A stretch of DNA of 64,000 nucleotides from Clostridium magnum DSM 2767 (GCF_001623875.1 NZ_LWAE01000002.1:496001-560000); one strand, 5' to 3'; positions 44,287 through 54,694 are shown, counted from the first letter of the stretch. Notes: a model not told the origin generated them from the letters alone. Translations and numbers: made by a program.

Positions 44287-47200
44287 ATGATGATTAAGTC
44301 CTTAAAATTTAGAATAAGAAAAAAAACAGCCAAGTCCCTGTTGGGAGCAGTAATGTCTACCATTATGGTGTTTTCACAAGCTGCTGTGGCTTTTGCAGAT
44401 GATCCTCTGGATGCTCTGGCTAATGCATATGTGGTTAGTGTTAATTTTAATGGTACGAATCAAATCCAGGCAGTTGAAGCTGCGCCAGGAGTAGCTAATA
44501 TCGGGCAATTTTTGAGTACCAGCTTTACGGAAGCTTATCAAAAGGTTCCGGTAAATGCTATTTTTTCCATAAACACCAGTATAGGTAAGCTTGGACTTTT
44601 TAGAGGTACCGTTGATCCGACTACTGGTGAGCAAAGCACTACGGTGATGAATCGTGATTTGGTTCAGATTCAGGATATGAATGGAAATGCTGTTACTGGG
44701 ATAACGGTATACAATAACAATGATCCAGCGAATGTTTCAGGGACGGATACAACTATAAAAGTAAGTACGAATAATTCTTTAGCCTATGATACTAATTATA
44801 ATTTAGTAGTAAAAAAATATATTAGCCAAATAAATAAAACTAATATAGTTAAAGCTTGTATTAAACAGGATGTAGTCATACCTTTCAAAACAGAAGCTAG
44901 ACCGAATCCAACGTTAACAAAAGCTGAGTTAAGAGGCGGTACTATTTGTCTTGAAGGATTAACTCCAGGCCAGAACTCAGAATATAACCTGGCAATAGAC
45001 GGAAAGTTTGATGATGCTAATTGGAAACCATTTTCTTACACAGATGATACAGCTAATATAGCGGTGTCGAATGTAGCACTTACAGCTGATAGTAAAATCA
45101 TGGTAGGGTATGCTAATACTGATAACAGCACACCAACTGTTACAAGCACGGCAATATCTGTTGAATATGCTTCAAATAGTGCACCAAGTTTTACTGAAGC
45201 TGTGCTTAGTGAAAATAATTTAGTTCTAAATGGACTTACTAAAAATGCAGCTAATATGGAGTATAGAATAGCTGAAAATGGACAAACTTATAGTGATTGG
45301 AAGGATTTAAGTGTCACAGGTACTTCAGCTTCAGTAAGTGCAGATGGACTGAATTTAGTTCAAGATAAGAGCCTGATTCAGGTAAGATATAAAGCAAATG
45401 CACCATGGTCAGCAAGTGAAATAGCAGAAAAGTCTATTACTTATGGTATAGGAAATTCAGCACCTCTAACTCAGGGTACTGATACAATTCTTGCAGATGG
45501 AATAAAGGTAACTTCAGTGAGTTTAAATACACCTGGAGAAGGTGAAGCTAACAATGTTACTGTTAGAGATGCAAGTGGAGAGAGGGTAGCTGATCCATCT
45601 GGTATGCCTAATAAGGGATTTTTCTATGGTGTTGACGATATGGTAAAAAGTGCAGGTGGAATTTACGGATTTACTCTTAAGGGAGCCGGCAGTGGAGATA
45701 CTAATCATGTTAAAATAACAATTCCATATAATCTGCCCACTGAACTACCAGATGATGTGCCGGATTGTGGGGAGTACAATGTTTTAAATGACAGCAAGGT
45801 AGCTATCTATATGCTTACCCCACTCCATCTTGGAGATGCTTCTGAGATATGGCAGTACTGGAAAATGATTACTACAACTATTGATTCGGTTAATCATACA
45901 GCTACCGTAGATATAACTGGTTTTGATACAAATGGAAAGGATATAATTTTAGGGGTTAAATATTATGTATATTCTCCATCAAATTTTACAGTTAATAATT
46001 ATTCAAGAACTGCTACATCTATTACTTTAAATATATATAAAGGAAGCACTGTTTGTGGTGTAAAGGAAATGGTACTTCAGCGTGTTAATCTTTATGACCC
46101 TACCGATGTAAAGACAGTAACGTTATCCTATAAAGATTATCCTAAGTTATTAAACTATGCTGTAGATACTTGGACATTATATACAGATAACGATCCAAAA
46201 CCTGGAGTAAAGTATGCATATACTATTACATCGGTAACAGATATGTTGGGAAACATAGGCAGTACAATTGATCCTTCTACAGGTCAACCAGTTGTTATTC
46301 ATTCAGCGCCTTGTTATGCCACTATTGATAGCATGGAAACTTTAGTTAAAGAAACTCAAGATTCCATTTATACAAATCTGAATAAATTGGATAATACTCT
46401 TGACGGTACGGGTATACGGTTTGCGTCTGGCGACAGTCAGAATTCTGTGACTCAGAAAATATTACTCCCAATTCAGGGGATATTCAATTATGGAGACTAT
46501 GGTATAACCTGGACAAGCGATCGACCAGATATTTTAAAAATATCAAATGCATATAGTGCAAGTCGTGGAGATACAGAAATTCATCCTTTTGTGGATGAAA
46601 ACGGTAACCCAATTAAAGATGGTGTGACTGTAAACCTTACTGGTACAATAAAATATGCTCTTCCTGATAGTGTTACAAATCAAACAGAAACAGCCACAGG
46701 AACAGTAACAGTTCCTGTAACTGTAAAATGGAATATAGTAAATGATGAGGTTATTATAGGAAATGAATTTTTGCATAATCCCAATATGGTACAAAGTTAT
46801 ACTTTAAATTTTGACCCAACCATAAATATTAACACTGCTGCAAAATTTGATGATTCTATAGCGAAAACTATTGTATTTCAACATAGTATTATTTTAACAA
46901 ATAAGCTTTATGGTACTAGTGGGTCTATTCCTCAAGATTTAGCTATTGATGGCCATGGTAAAACTATAAAGGCGGATTTTTATGGTGCTTTATTTAATAT
47001 ACTACCTGTAAATAATGGATCCTTTACATTAAAAAATGTAACAATAGATATGAATCATAAAACTGGTCCGATTTTATCCGTGGGGTCTGTAGGATCTAAA
47101 ATTACCTTTGATAATGTAAAGATAATAAATGCTGAAAATTGTCAATATGGTATTTTACTTGAGGCAGGGGTACTAGAAGAACAATTTATCGCAAATAATT

Positions 47201-49581
47201 GCCAATTTCCAAGCTTTAAGGTAGCTGCAATTGCTGCATCTACTTCTGAATACAGCAACTTGATTACTGTACTTGATAAGACATATAGAAATACGTATAT
47301 GCCTATATCTATAAGTATAGATAACTGTACTTTTGATGGAGGTGGTAATCCAGGGTATGGAATCTTAAATGCTTTTGGAAATATTTCAGTTAAAAACAGT
47401 ATTTTTAAAGGTTATAAAGGAGCTGTAAACACTGGCTGGAATTCTAGTAATGATAGTTCTTTAGGTCAACAATATCTTAAGGATGCTGACGGAAACGCTT
47501 ATTTCGAATATAAAGGTATACCGGATGGTTCACCTTCAGCAGCTATTTTAGTTAAGGAGCAAGGTTTAATTGATTTAAATGGAAATACTATTACTGACTC
47601 AGATAACGGTATTTTAGCATGGACTGGAGAAAAGAATTTTAGCTTCTTGGTTAGCAAGACAGATGCTGGTTTTGTTGCTTATCCAACAATAAATGGAGTT
47701 AAAGTGGATAGCACTACAGCTGCACAGGTTGTGGACAGTGTACTCTCAAGCAATATGATTACTGAAGTTGAAGATAGCACTACAAATCAGATGGTAGTTC
47801 AGGATGCTTCAGACCGATATAATAGAACTACACTTTTAGCAAAAGCAGGTAAAGTTGATACAGCCAATTCAACAGATAATAGTGGTTCTGGATCAAGTAG
47901 TAGTTCAGGGTCAGGTGGTGCTTCATCAGGAGAAAATACTCAAACACCAGACATCAATTTAATAGAACCTGAAATAACAACAGACAGCAACTCAAATGTA
48001 ATGGCTAGATTTGATGCATCAAAAATTAATAATAACCTTGTTAATATTATTCAAATTAGAGAGCCAAAACTTGAAAGTAAGATTCAGGTACAGATACCAG
48101 CAAATGCTTCAGCAAGTTTTAACATTGATACTGACGCAGTTAGCTTAGGTATACCAGCAGGTGTAGTAGCAGGTGTAGTAGATTTAAGTAGTTTAGGTGA
48201 CGGTGCAGCACTACAGGTTTCTAAAAATATAGTGCCTGCTGCAGAGGCTAATGCCATTTTAGGAAAGGTACCTCAAGGTACTAAGAGCATCGGTAAAGTT
48301 TTTGCCTTTAACATGAATGTTTGTGACACTAATAATAGTGTAATAGCACCTATTCACAATTTTGCAAGTGATAAAACTGTAGCAGTAACAATTAAGCTTA
48401 GCAGTGACGATATAAATGGAATGAATAGATCAAAAATTTCTGCATTTTATTTTGATACTGCTTCCAATAGCTGGGCTGATATAGGCGGAAGCTTTAATGA
48501 AGAATTAATGGTATACACCTTTAATACAACGCATTTTACAGACTTTACTATTATGGAGAAGTCTTCAAGTAGTAGTTCAAGTAGTAGTTCAAGTAGTAGC
48601 TCAAGCAGCAGTTCATCAGCAGCAAAGACAGCAACGCCAGTAGTATCACCTGTAATAGCTAAAGCTTCAGAAAATGTAAAAAGAGTATCAGGAGTTGATA
48701 GAATAGAAACCTCTATAGCAATTGCAAAAGAACAGTTTGCAGATAAAGCACCAGATGCAGTTGTGCTAACTACAGCAAATGGCTTCCCTGATGCCCTCTC
48801 AGGTGAAGGCTTAGCTTATAAGTATAATGCACCAATGCTTCTAGTAAATAAATCTGTTAGTGAAAGTAAAAATGTGCTTGATTACATCACTAGTACTTTA
48901 AGTAAAGATAAAAACATCTATATATTAGGCGGTGCAGGAGTAGTCAGTACTGATATTTCAGATTATTTAATATCCCAAGGATATAAGGTAATCAGAATTG
49001 CCGGTAATGACCGTTATGAAACAAACCAGCAGATTTTTGATAATCTGAATGTAGCTTCAGGGACTTCTATGGTTTTAGCGAACGGAAATGGTTTTGCAGA
49101 TGCACTCAGTATATCAAGTATTGCAGCCTTAAAGGGTTATCCAGTGTTACTAAGTGAAAAGGATAACCTATCAACTAATGTTATAAAGGATATAAAGAAT
49201 ATTCAGCCAACAAATGTGTATATTATTGGAGGAACTGGGTCACTTAGTGCTGATATTGAAGATCAGATTAAAAACATAAATGGAAACATAAATATAGTAA
49301 GGTTAGGTGGAAATGACAGATACGAAACTTCAATGAAGATAGTAGATTATTTTAATCTAGATACTGATACTATAAGTGTAGCCAGCGGAAAGGATTTCCC
49401 AGATGCTTTAAGCGGAGCTTTATTAGCTGCTAGGAGGAATTCTAGTATACTGCTTGTAGACAATGCAGATATAACTAGACAGAAAGAATTATTAAATAAA
49501 CATGGTGTAAAGAATGTAATTATATTTGGAGGAGAAGGAGTAATAAGCAGTGATGCAGCAAATTCCTTAATTCAGAAGTAA
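44287..49581 (+). CDS. Giant CWB2-anchored surface protein with beta-helix region
   Basis: The 1764-residue protein has a signal peptide (to AFA near residue 37), an SbsA-type domain (50-200), two short beta repeats (205-345) and further beta domains. A right-handed parallel beta-helix-like region (about 880-1120: LAIDGHGKTIKAD, SFTLKNVTIDMNH, ISIDNCTFDGGG, NISVKNSIFKG) and a Gly/Ser linker follow. The DSNSNV domain (1233-1425), a 19-Ser run and three CWB2 repeats (1466-1764) complete it. Beta-helices of this kind bind or cut polysaccharides; no catalytic residues are evident. The frame is open from 44191, but the signal peptide and AAGGGGGGGA place the start at 44287 or 44290. Confidence 0.9.
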   Translation: MMIKSLKFRIRKKTAKSLLGAVMSTIMVFSQAAVAFADDPLDALANAYVVSVNFNGTNQIQAVEAAPGVANIGQFLSTSFTEAYQKVPVNAIFSINTSIGKLGLFRGTVDPTTGEQSTTVMNRDLVQIQDMNGNAVTGITVYNNNDPANVSGTDTTIKVSTNNSLAYDTNYNLVVKKYISQINKTNIVKACIKQDVVIPFKTEARPNPTLTKAELRGGTICLEGLTPGQNSEYNLAIDGKFDDANWKPFSYTDDTANIAVSNVALTADSKIMVGYANTDNSTPTVTSTAISVEYASNSAPSFTEAVLSENNLVLNGLTKNAANMEYRIAENGQTYSDWKDLSVTGTSASVSADGLNLVQDKSLIQVRYKANAPWSASEIAEKSITYGIGNSAPLTQGTDTILADGIKVTSVSLNTPGEGEANNVTVRDASGERVADPSGMPNKGFFYGVDDMVKSAGGIYGFTLKGAGSGDTNHVKITIPYNLPTELPDDVPDCGEYNVLNDSKVAIYMLTPLHLGDASEIWQYWKMITTTIDSVNHTATVDITGFDTNGKDIILGVKYYVYSPSNFTVNNYSRTATSITLNIYKGSTVCGVKEMVLQRVNLYDPTDVKTVTLSYKDYPKLLNYAVDTWTLYTDNDPKPGVKYAYTITSVTDMLGNIGSTIDPSTGQPVVIHSAPCYATIDSMETLVKETQDSIYTNLNKLDNTLDGTGIRFASGDSQNSVTQKILLPIQGIFNYGDYGITWTSDRPDILKISNAYSASRGDTEIHPFVDENGNPIKDGVTVNLTGTIKYALPDSVTNQTETATGTVTVPVTVKWNIVNDEVIIGNEFLHNPNMVQSYTLNFDPTININTAAKFDDSIAKTIVFQHSIILTNKLYGTSGSIPQDLAIDGHGKTIKADFYGALFNILPVNNGSFTLKNVTIDMNHKTGPILSVGSVGSKITFDNVKIINAENCQYGILLEAGVLEEQFIANNCQFPSFKVAAIAASTSEYSNLITVLDKTYRNTYMPISISIDNCTFDGGGNPGYGILNAFGNISVKNSIFKGYKGAVNTGWNSSNDSSLGQQYLKDADGNAYFEYKGIPDGSPSAAILVKEQGLIDLNGNTITDSDNGILAWTGEKNFSFLVSKTDAGFVAYPTINGVKVDSTTAAQVVDSVLSSNMITEVEDSTTNQMVVQDASDRYNRTTLLAKAGKVDTANSTDNSGSGSSSSSGSGGASSGENTQTPDINLIEPEITTDSNSNVMARFDASKINNNLVNIIQIREPKLESKIQVQIPANASASFNIDTDAVSLGIPAGVVAGVVDLSSLGDGAALQVSKNIVPAAEANAILGKVPQGTKSIGKVFAFNMNVCDTNNSVIAPIHNFASDKTVAVTIKLSSDDINGMNRSKISAFYFDTASNSWADIGGSFNEELMVYTFNTTHFTDFTIMEKSSSSSSSSSSSSSSSSSSSAAKTATPVVSPVIAKASENVKRVSGVDRIETSIAIAKEQFADKAPDAVVLTTANGFPDALSGEGLAYKYNAPMLLVNKSVSESKNVLDYITSTLSKDKNIYILGGAGVVSTDISDYLISQGYKVIRIAGNDRYETNQQIFDNLNVASGTSMVLANGNGFADALSISSIAALKGYPVLLSEKDNLSTNVIKDIKNIQPTNVYIIGGTGSLSADIEDQIKNINGNINIVRLGGNDRYETSMKIVDYFNLDTDTISVASGKDFPDALSGALLAARRNSSILLVDNADITRQKELLNKHGVKNVIIFGGEGVISSDAANSLIQK
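48562..48618 (+). repeat. 12-bp coding microsatellite encoding a Ser run
   Basis: Repeats of the unit TCAAGTAGTAGT, with some AGC variants, encode 19 serines between the DSNSNV domain and the CWB2 triplet. Gains or losses of one unit keep the frame, so linker length could vary between cells. Confidence 0.8.
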
Positions 49582-49634
49582 GCTTTGCAGTTTAGGGTTA
49601 CATTAGGATAGAGTAAAAAAAATTAAAATCTAGT

Positions 49635-49677
49635 AAGGAGGCACATTTTAGTACTGATGACTAAAATATGCCTCCTT
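49635..49677. terminator. Inverted repeat after the giant surface gene
   Basis: AAGGAGGCACATTTTAG pairs with CTAAAATATGCCTCCTT with one mismatch. No T-run follows on the + strand, so terminator strength is uncertain. Confidence 0.55.
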
Positions 49678-49683
49678 CATGCA

Positions 49684-49848
49684 TTAAAAAACGGTTGAAT
49701 CTCGAATGGATTTAAACTCATAATTTCTATTTAAGAATACCTTTAATAATTGATGAAGAGGTGAGTTTTCTGAATAGGTATAAGTAGAATGTCCTGTTTC
49801 GTCTTTTCCAATTTTAATATATTCAAAATTAATCTTACTACTATTTTA
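49684..49848 (-). pseudogene. C-terminal fragment of an unrecognised gene
   Basis: About 51 codons are open on the minus strand, ending LNRNYEFKSIRDSTVF and stop, with coding-like composition (KIGKDETGHSTYTYSENSP). There is no start codon with a ribosome binding site, and a stop lies just upstream. It is probably the tail of a lost gene. Confidence 0.35.
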
Positions 49849-49886
49849 AAGTATAGGCTTTTCTTTAAATATTTTTTAGTAAGCTA

Positions 49887-49917
49887 TTGACTTAGAGTGT
49901 ACTATAAGGTGTATGAT
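49887..49917 (+). promoter_or_regulatory. MerR-type promoter with 19-bp spacer
   Basis: TTGACT (49887-49892) and TATGAT (49912-49917) are 19 bases apart. The spacer TAGAGTGTACTATAAGGTG carries a dyad-like TAGAGTGTACTATA and the AAGGTG end seen at MerR-family-controlled promoters. Such regulators often control aldo/keto reductase genes. No merR gene is adjacent. Confidence 0.65.
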
Positions 49918-49953
49918 ATATGAAATGAGACTCTAATTTAAAGGAGGAGTATG

Positions 49954-51096
49954 ATGTTATACAGAAAATTTGGAAAGACAAATGAAATGGTATGAACTTT
50001 GGGATTTGGATGTATGAGGCTTCCAATTCTTCCAGGAGGGGATCCAACTAAAATAGATGAAGAAAAGGCAATGAAGTTGATTCGTTATGCAATTGATGAG
50101 GGAGTAAATTATATAGATACGGCGTATCCTTACCATGGAACAGGTATGCATAAAGGTGGACAAAGTGAACCTTTTGTAGCAAAAGTATTAAAGGATGGAT
50201 ACAGAGAAAAAGTTAAAATAGCTACGAAACTTCCTAGCTGGTTGATAAAAACAAGAGAAGATATGGATAAATACTTAAATGATCAATTACAGAGACTCCA
50301 CACAGATAGCATAGATTTTTACTTAGTGCATAATCTTAATGTTGGAGTATGGGATACATTAAAACAAGCAGGTATTGCTGAATTTTTAGATCAGGCTATA
50401 AAAGATGGAAGAATAAAATATGCAGGATTTTCATTCCACGATAAAATAGATTTGTTTAAAGAAATAGTAGATTATTACGATTGGTCATTCTGCCAAATAC
50501 AATATAATTATATAGATGAGGATTTTCAGGCGGGAACGGAAGGCTTGAAATATGCTGCTGAAAGAGGTTTAGGAATTACAATTATGGAGCCGCTAAGAGG
50601 TGGCAAGCTTGTAGCCAATCTTCCAGAGGAAGCTAAAAATGCTTTTGATAAAGCAGATATAAAAAGAACTCCAGTGGATTGGGCATTGAGATGGGTATGG
50701 AATCATCCAGAAGTATCTGTTATTTTAAGCGGTATGAATGAGATGAATCAAGTTGTGGAAAATATAAAGACAGCAAGTGAAGTAGAGGTAAACTCAATGA
50801 CAGAAAAGGAATTAAAGATAGTTGAGGAAGTAAAAACTATTATTAAGAATAAAATGAAAGTAAATTGTACAGCCTGTGAATACTGTATGCCTTGCCCAGC
50901 AGGAGTGAATATTCCTAAATGTTTCACCTTTTATAATAACTACCATATGTTCGGCAAAGAGGAGAGCTATGATCGTTTCCTTACAGCTCAGCAGAAGGCG
51001 TCAAGTTGCGTAGAGTGTGGTAAATGTGAAACTCATTGCCCACAGGGTATTTCAATTCGTCAAGAATTGAAAAATGTTAGATCAGTATTTGAATAA
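49954..51096 (+). pseudogene. Aldo/keto reductase with ferredoxin domain, interrupted by TGA at codon 14
   Basis: The frame begins MLYRKFGKTNEMV, meets TGA at 49993-49995, and continues in the same frame with TLGFGCMRLP, exactly as in intact family members, where Ser is common at this place (TCA to TGA is one change). Downstream is a complete aldo/keto reductase barrel (YIDTAYPYHG, KIATKLPSW, FYLVHNL) and a C-terminal [4Fe-4S] region (CTACEYCMPCPAG, CVECGKCETHCP). Restart at the TTG at 49999 would lose the first strand only, so some activity may remain. The promoter and AAGGAGG site are intact. Confidence 0.85.
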
Positions 51097-51176
51097 CTTT
51101 CACAAATTGCCTAATGAATTGGGAAACATAGTAAGGAGTTCTTAAAAGAATGTCTTCAACAAGGTAGGTGTTTTTA

Positions 51177-52046
51177 TTGATAATTGATTGCCACATACAC
51201 ATTGCTCATAATACATTATTCAAAAAAAAGGAATGGAATAGCTCCACAATCGACTTTAAAATAGACTGCCTTACAAGGATTTTAAAAGAGTATAAAAAAA
51301 ATAATATACTTGCACTAAGGGATGGTGGAGATGGAATATTTGCTTCCTGTCTAGCACGGGAAATTGCAACAAAAGAAGGAATAATATATAGAACTCCGAT
51401 ATTTGGAATTTGTAAAAAAGATCACTATGGATCATTTTTAGGAAGATCTATTTCTGGAATTGATGATTTTAAAAGAGAATTTGAGGTTTTAAAAGAAAAT
51501 AAATTAGATCACCTTAAAATAATACTAACAGGAATAGTGAATTTTAATAAACTTGGTGATGTGGGAGAGGTGGCCTTTACATATGATGAGCTAGAATATA
51601 TGGTAAAAAGTGCAAAGGAATATGGAGTTCCAGTAATGGTACATGCTAACGGCAGTAAAGGAGTATCTGATGCAATAAAAGTAGGAGTTGATACCATAGA
51701 ACATGGTTTTCTTATTTCTGATAAAGAACTATATGAAATGGCGGAAAAAAAGATGGTATGGGTACCGACTCTTTCTCCACTTGGCAATATACTTCGTGCT
51801 AAGGATCCAAATTTTAGAGATCAACTAGATATAATAAGAAAAGTATATGATATACAGACTGAAAATATAAGAAGGGCTTGCGAAATAGGTGTTAAAATCG
51901 CCCTTGGAAGTGATGCTGGTGCATACTGTGTTGGACAAGTTTCTGGAATCTTCGATGAAATAAAATATTTTGAGAATATTGGATTTAGAAAAGATACTGT
52001 TTTAAAAATGTGCATAGAAAATGGTTCAGAGGCTCTTAAAATATAG
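51177..52046 (+). CDS. Amidohydrolase family metal-dependent hydrolase
   Basis: The 289-residue protein has the amidohydrolase metal ligands: IDCHIHIAH at the start (HxH), MVHANG near residue 155, IEHGF near 175 and LGSDAGAY near 240. It would hydrolyse C-N or C-O bonds in a small metabolite; the substrate is not evident. A GTG at 51168 lies inside the ribosome binding site AAGGTAGG. The TTG at 51177 has proper spacing. It follows the aldo/keto reductase gene by 80 bases and may share its promoter. Confidence 0.85.
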   Translation: MIIDCHIHIAHNTLFKKKEWNSSTIDFKIDCLTRILKEYKKNNILALRDGGDGIFASCLAREIATKEGIIYRTPIFGICKKDHYGSFLGRSISGIDDFKREFEVLKENKLDHLKIILTGIVNFNKLGDVGEVAFTYDELEYMVKSAKEYGVPVMVHANGSKGVSDAIKVGVDTIEHGFLISDKELYEMAEKKMVWVPTLSPLGNILRAKDPNFRDQLDIIRKVYDIQTENIRRACEIGVKIALGSDAGAYCVGQVSGIFDEIKYFENIGFRKDTVLKMCIENGSEALKI

Positions 52047-52070
52047 ATATGGAAGACAGAAGCTTTATAA

Positions 52071-52144
52071 ATACTAAAAGGGAGTTGTTGAAAAATTACT
52101 TTAAAGTAGTTTTACAACAACTCCCTTTTAGTATTTAACTAAGC
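52071..52144. terminator. Long perfect inverted repeat after the amidohydrolase gene
   Basis: ATACTAAAAGGGAGTTGTTG (52071-52090) and its exact complement (52125-52144) enclose a second palindrome, AATTACTTTAAAGTAGTT. There is no T-run, but it lies just past the stop and would block transcription both ways. Confidence 0.7.
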
Positions 52145-52303
52145 TGAAAAAGTGTATTTAGATTTAAATATGTGGAGAATTATATCATTTAATCAGAATT
52201 TTTTTCAATATAATGTATATTAGGTAAAAGTATTCCATCATATGTGTATTTATGATAGTATATAGTATATAGTTTCTTACAGCTTGGGGGGGATTTTAAA
52301 GTT

Positions 52304-54565
52304 ATGTTAATTGATAGTATCAAAGTTAATTCAAAAAGCTCTATGAACTCTTTAATAATTAGATCTTTAATGGTGAAATTTTTAACAACATTAAGTTTAT
52401 CTTTTTTTATTTCCATATTTATACATGATGTTTTTATAAGATATGTGGACATATACCATACAGTTTTAGAGCTAGTTTGTGTATTTATAGCTTTATCAAT
52501 ATTTATATCTGTATGGCATCTATACAATCGCAATCCAGCAAGCTGTAATATACTGGGCTTTGGATTTTTAGCAGTTGCTATTTTTGATTCATTGCATATA
52601 TTTTATCATTTAAAGTTAAATCTAACCCAAGATTTATATTTTGATTTTTCTACAAAGTTTTGGATATTAGGTAGGGCTACGGAGGCTATTGGCTTATTGT
52701 TATCCGTACAAGTAACTATATCAAAATTAAAAAAATGGACAAAACTTTTCATTACACTAGTTCTAATTCTAGGTGTATGCTGTTTTCTATTTATTTACGG
52801 TGACTATCTGCCTATATTACTGATAAATCAGGGAGTTACACCTGTAAAGGTGATGTTAGAATATGTAATTATTTCTTTATATGTAATGAGTTTGTATAAG
52901 GTGAAAGATAAAATAAATTATAAAGAAGTAATAACATATAAGTATATCTTTATATCTCTTCTTATGAGTGTTTCTTATGAGGTTTGTTTTACTTTATATA
53001 CTTCTGTAAATTCAATTTCATGGACTTTTGGTCACATATTAAAAATTACGTCTTATTACTTTCTTTTTAAAGGAATTTTTATTAGTACAATAGTTTATCC
53101 CTATGAGCAATTAGAGATAGAGCATGGAAGTTTAGAGAAAGCGACCAAAGAACTAAAATATACCAGTGAGACTTTAAGTGATTTACTTGATGCACTTCCA
53201 ATAGCAGTAAAGGAATACGACGTTAATGGTAAAATAAGATATATTAACAAGAGGTTTGAAGAATTATTTCAATGTAATAGGAGAGATTTATGTGGACTTA
53301 CAGAGGAAGAGTTTTCTCATAAGTTTCCAAGTAAAATTCTTAAAAATGGAAAGGATACAAAAAATATAGTCAGAATTTATAAAAGAATGAAGAGAGATAC
53401 CATCAAGCTATCAATAAATTCCAAACAAGTTAGAAATGGTTTATTAGTATTTTTTAGTGAAGTGAAGAAAGATCAGGAACTTGAAAATTTACATATACAA
53501 ACGGAGACAATACTTGAAGCTGTGGATAGCTGCATATTAATCCTTGATAAGAATAGAAAAATTGTTCTTTGTAATAAAACAGTTGAAGAAGTACTGGAAA
53601 CAAATAGAGAAGATATTATTGGTATAAATATAGATAAACTAGATGAATTGATAAAGATAAAGGTTGAAGAACCTTCTGACGTTACTTTAAAAGATAATAC
53701 AAGAAAACAATTTTACCAAGTATCATTATATTCTCTAAAGGGTAATAAAAAAGAACTGATACTTGACTCAACTCCTATTAAAGATGTTGATGGTGATATA
53801 ATTGGCAGTATAAGTATAGGCAGAGATATAACGGAATATAAAAGAAAACAGCAAAAACTAATACAACAGGAAAAACTGGCACTACTTGGGCAGATGGGAG
53901 CAGAAATCGTTCATGAAACTAGAAATTTCCTTACAACAATTAAAGGACGAAGTCAATTAATTGTTGCTGTGACTCTGAAAGAGGATGTTAAGAAGCATGC
54001 TTTAAAGATAAATGAGGAAGTTAACGAGGTAAATAGAATTATAAGTGAATTCCTATTTCTTTCAAAGCCAAGAGAGACTGAACTGATGGAAGTTTCTATG
54101 TTAGATGTATTTCAGTCTATAGAAAGTATGGTTAAGTCATCCTCTTTAATGAAAGGTATTGATGTTGATTTTCAATTATCTAAAGAAGAACGATATGTTA
54201 TGTGTGATGAGGCAGAGTTAAAACAAGTTATACTAAATATATGTAAAAATGCTGTAGATGCAATGGCTGATAAAACTAATGCAAAGCTAAAAGTTGAAAC
54301 TGGTTTTCAAGAGGTAACTAATGAAATGTTTATAAAAATAACGGATAATGGAGTAGGTATATCAGAAGAAAATTTAAAGAAGATAGGAACACCATTTTTT
54401 ACAACAAAAAAGAGTGGTACCGGTTTAGGCTTAAATGTTTGCTATAAAATAATAAAGGAGCATAAGGGAAGGGTAGAAATAGAAAGTACACTAGGAATAG
54501 GAACAATTTTTTCCATTAGGCTCCCTTGTATAGATGATATAGACGATGAAGAGATAATGTTATAG
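52304..54565 (+). CDS. MASE3-type sensor histidine kinase with PAS domains
   Basis: The 753-residue protein has about seven N-terminal membrane helices (residues 25-255) of the MASE3 type (DSLHIFYHLKLN, FWILGRATEAIGLLL). Two PAS domains (about 270-370 and 390-505), a dimerisation domain with phospho-His near residue 537 (GAEIVHETRNFLTTIKG) and a GHKL ATPase (KNAVDAM, DNGVGI, GTGLGLNVCYKI) follow. This architecture occurs in clostridial orphan kinases, some of which feed sporulation; that role is inference. No response regulator is adjacent. The ATG follows GGGGGGGA at 11 bases. Confidence 0.9.
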   Translation: MLIDSIKVNSKSSMNSLIIRSLMVKFLTTLSLSFFISIFIHDVFIRYVDIYHTVLELVCVFIALSIFISVWHLYNRNPASCNILGFGFLAVAIFDSLHIFYHLKLNLTQDLYFDFSTKFWILGRATEAIGLLLSVQVTISKLKKWTKLFITLVLILGVCCFLFIYGDYLPILLINQGVTPVKVMLEYVIISLYVMSLYKVKDKINYKEVITYKYIFISLLMSVSYEVCFTLYTSVNSISWTFGHILKITSYYFLFKGIFISTIVYPYEQLEIEHGSLEKATKELKYTSETLSDLLDALPIAVKEYDVNGKIRYINKRFEELFQCNRRDLCGLTEEEFSHKFPSKILKNGKDTKNIVRIYKRMKRDTIKLSINSKQVRNGLLVFFSEVKKDQELENLHIQTETILEAVDSCILILDKNRKIVLCNKTVEEVLETNREDIIGINIDKLDELIKIKVEEPSDVTLKDNTRKQFYQVSLYSLKGNKKELILDSTPIKDVDGDIIGSISIGRDITEYKRKQQKLIQQEKLALLGQMGAEIVHETRNFLTTIKGRSQLIVAVTLKEDVKKHALKINEEVNEVNRIISEFLFLSKPRETELMEVSMLDVFQSIESMVKSSSLMKGIDVDFQLSKEERYVMCDEAELKQVILNICKNAVDAMADKTNAKLKVETGFQEVTNEMFIKITDNGVGISEENLKKIGTPFFTTKKSGTGLGLNVCYKIIKEHKGRVEIESTLGIGTIFSIRLPCIDDIDDEEIML

Positions 54566-54621
54566 AACGGGTATTTATAAATTTTTATGAATAAAAACTA
54601 TGCATATAAGTGAGGAAGTTT

Positions 54622-54694
54622 TGATATGCTCCCTTTATAGTAGACAGTTAAAATGATAAAAACTGTTTCTATAAGGAGAGCATATCATTTTTTT
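54622..54694 (+). terminator. Terminator after the MASE3 kinase gene
   Basis: GATATGCTC...TATAG pairs with CTATA...GAGCATATC with an extra inner helix (ACAGTT with AACTGT), followed by a T-run. Confidence 0.8.

Noticed and set aside
48562-48618. Short regular repeats as a CRISPR array
   Set aside because: The 12-bp units are contiguous, in frame and encode Ser; there are no spacers and no cas genes.
49993-49995. TGA in the aldo/keto reductase as a selenocysteine codon
   Set aside because: The position is normally Ser in a non-catalytic strand, and I see no selenocysteine insertion hairpin directly downstream; a TCA to TGA change explains it.
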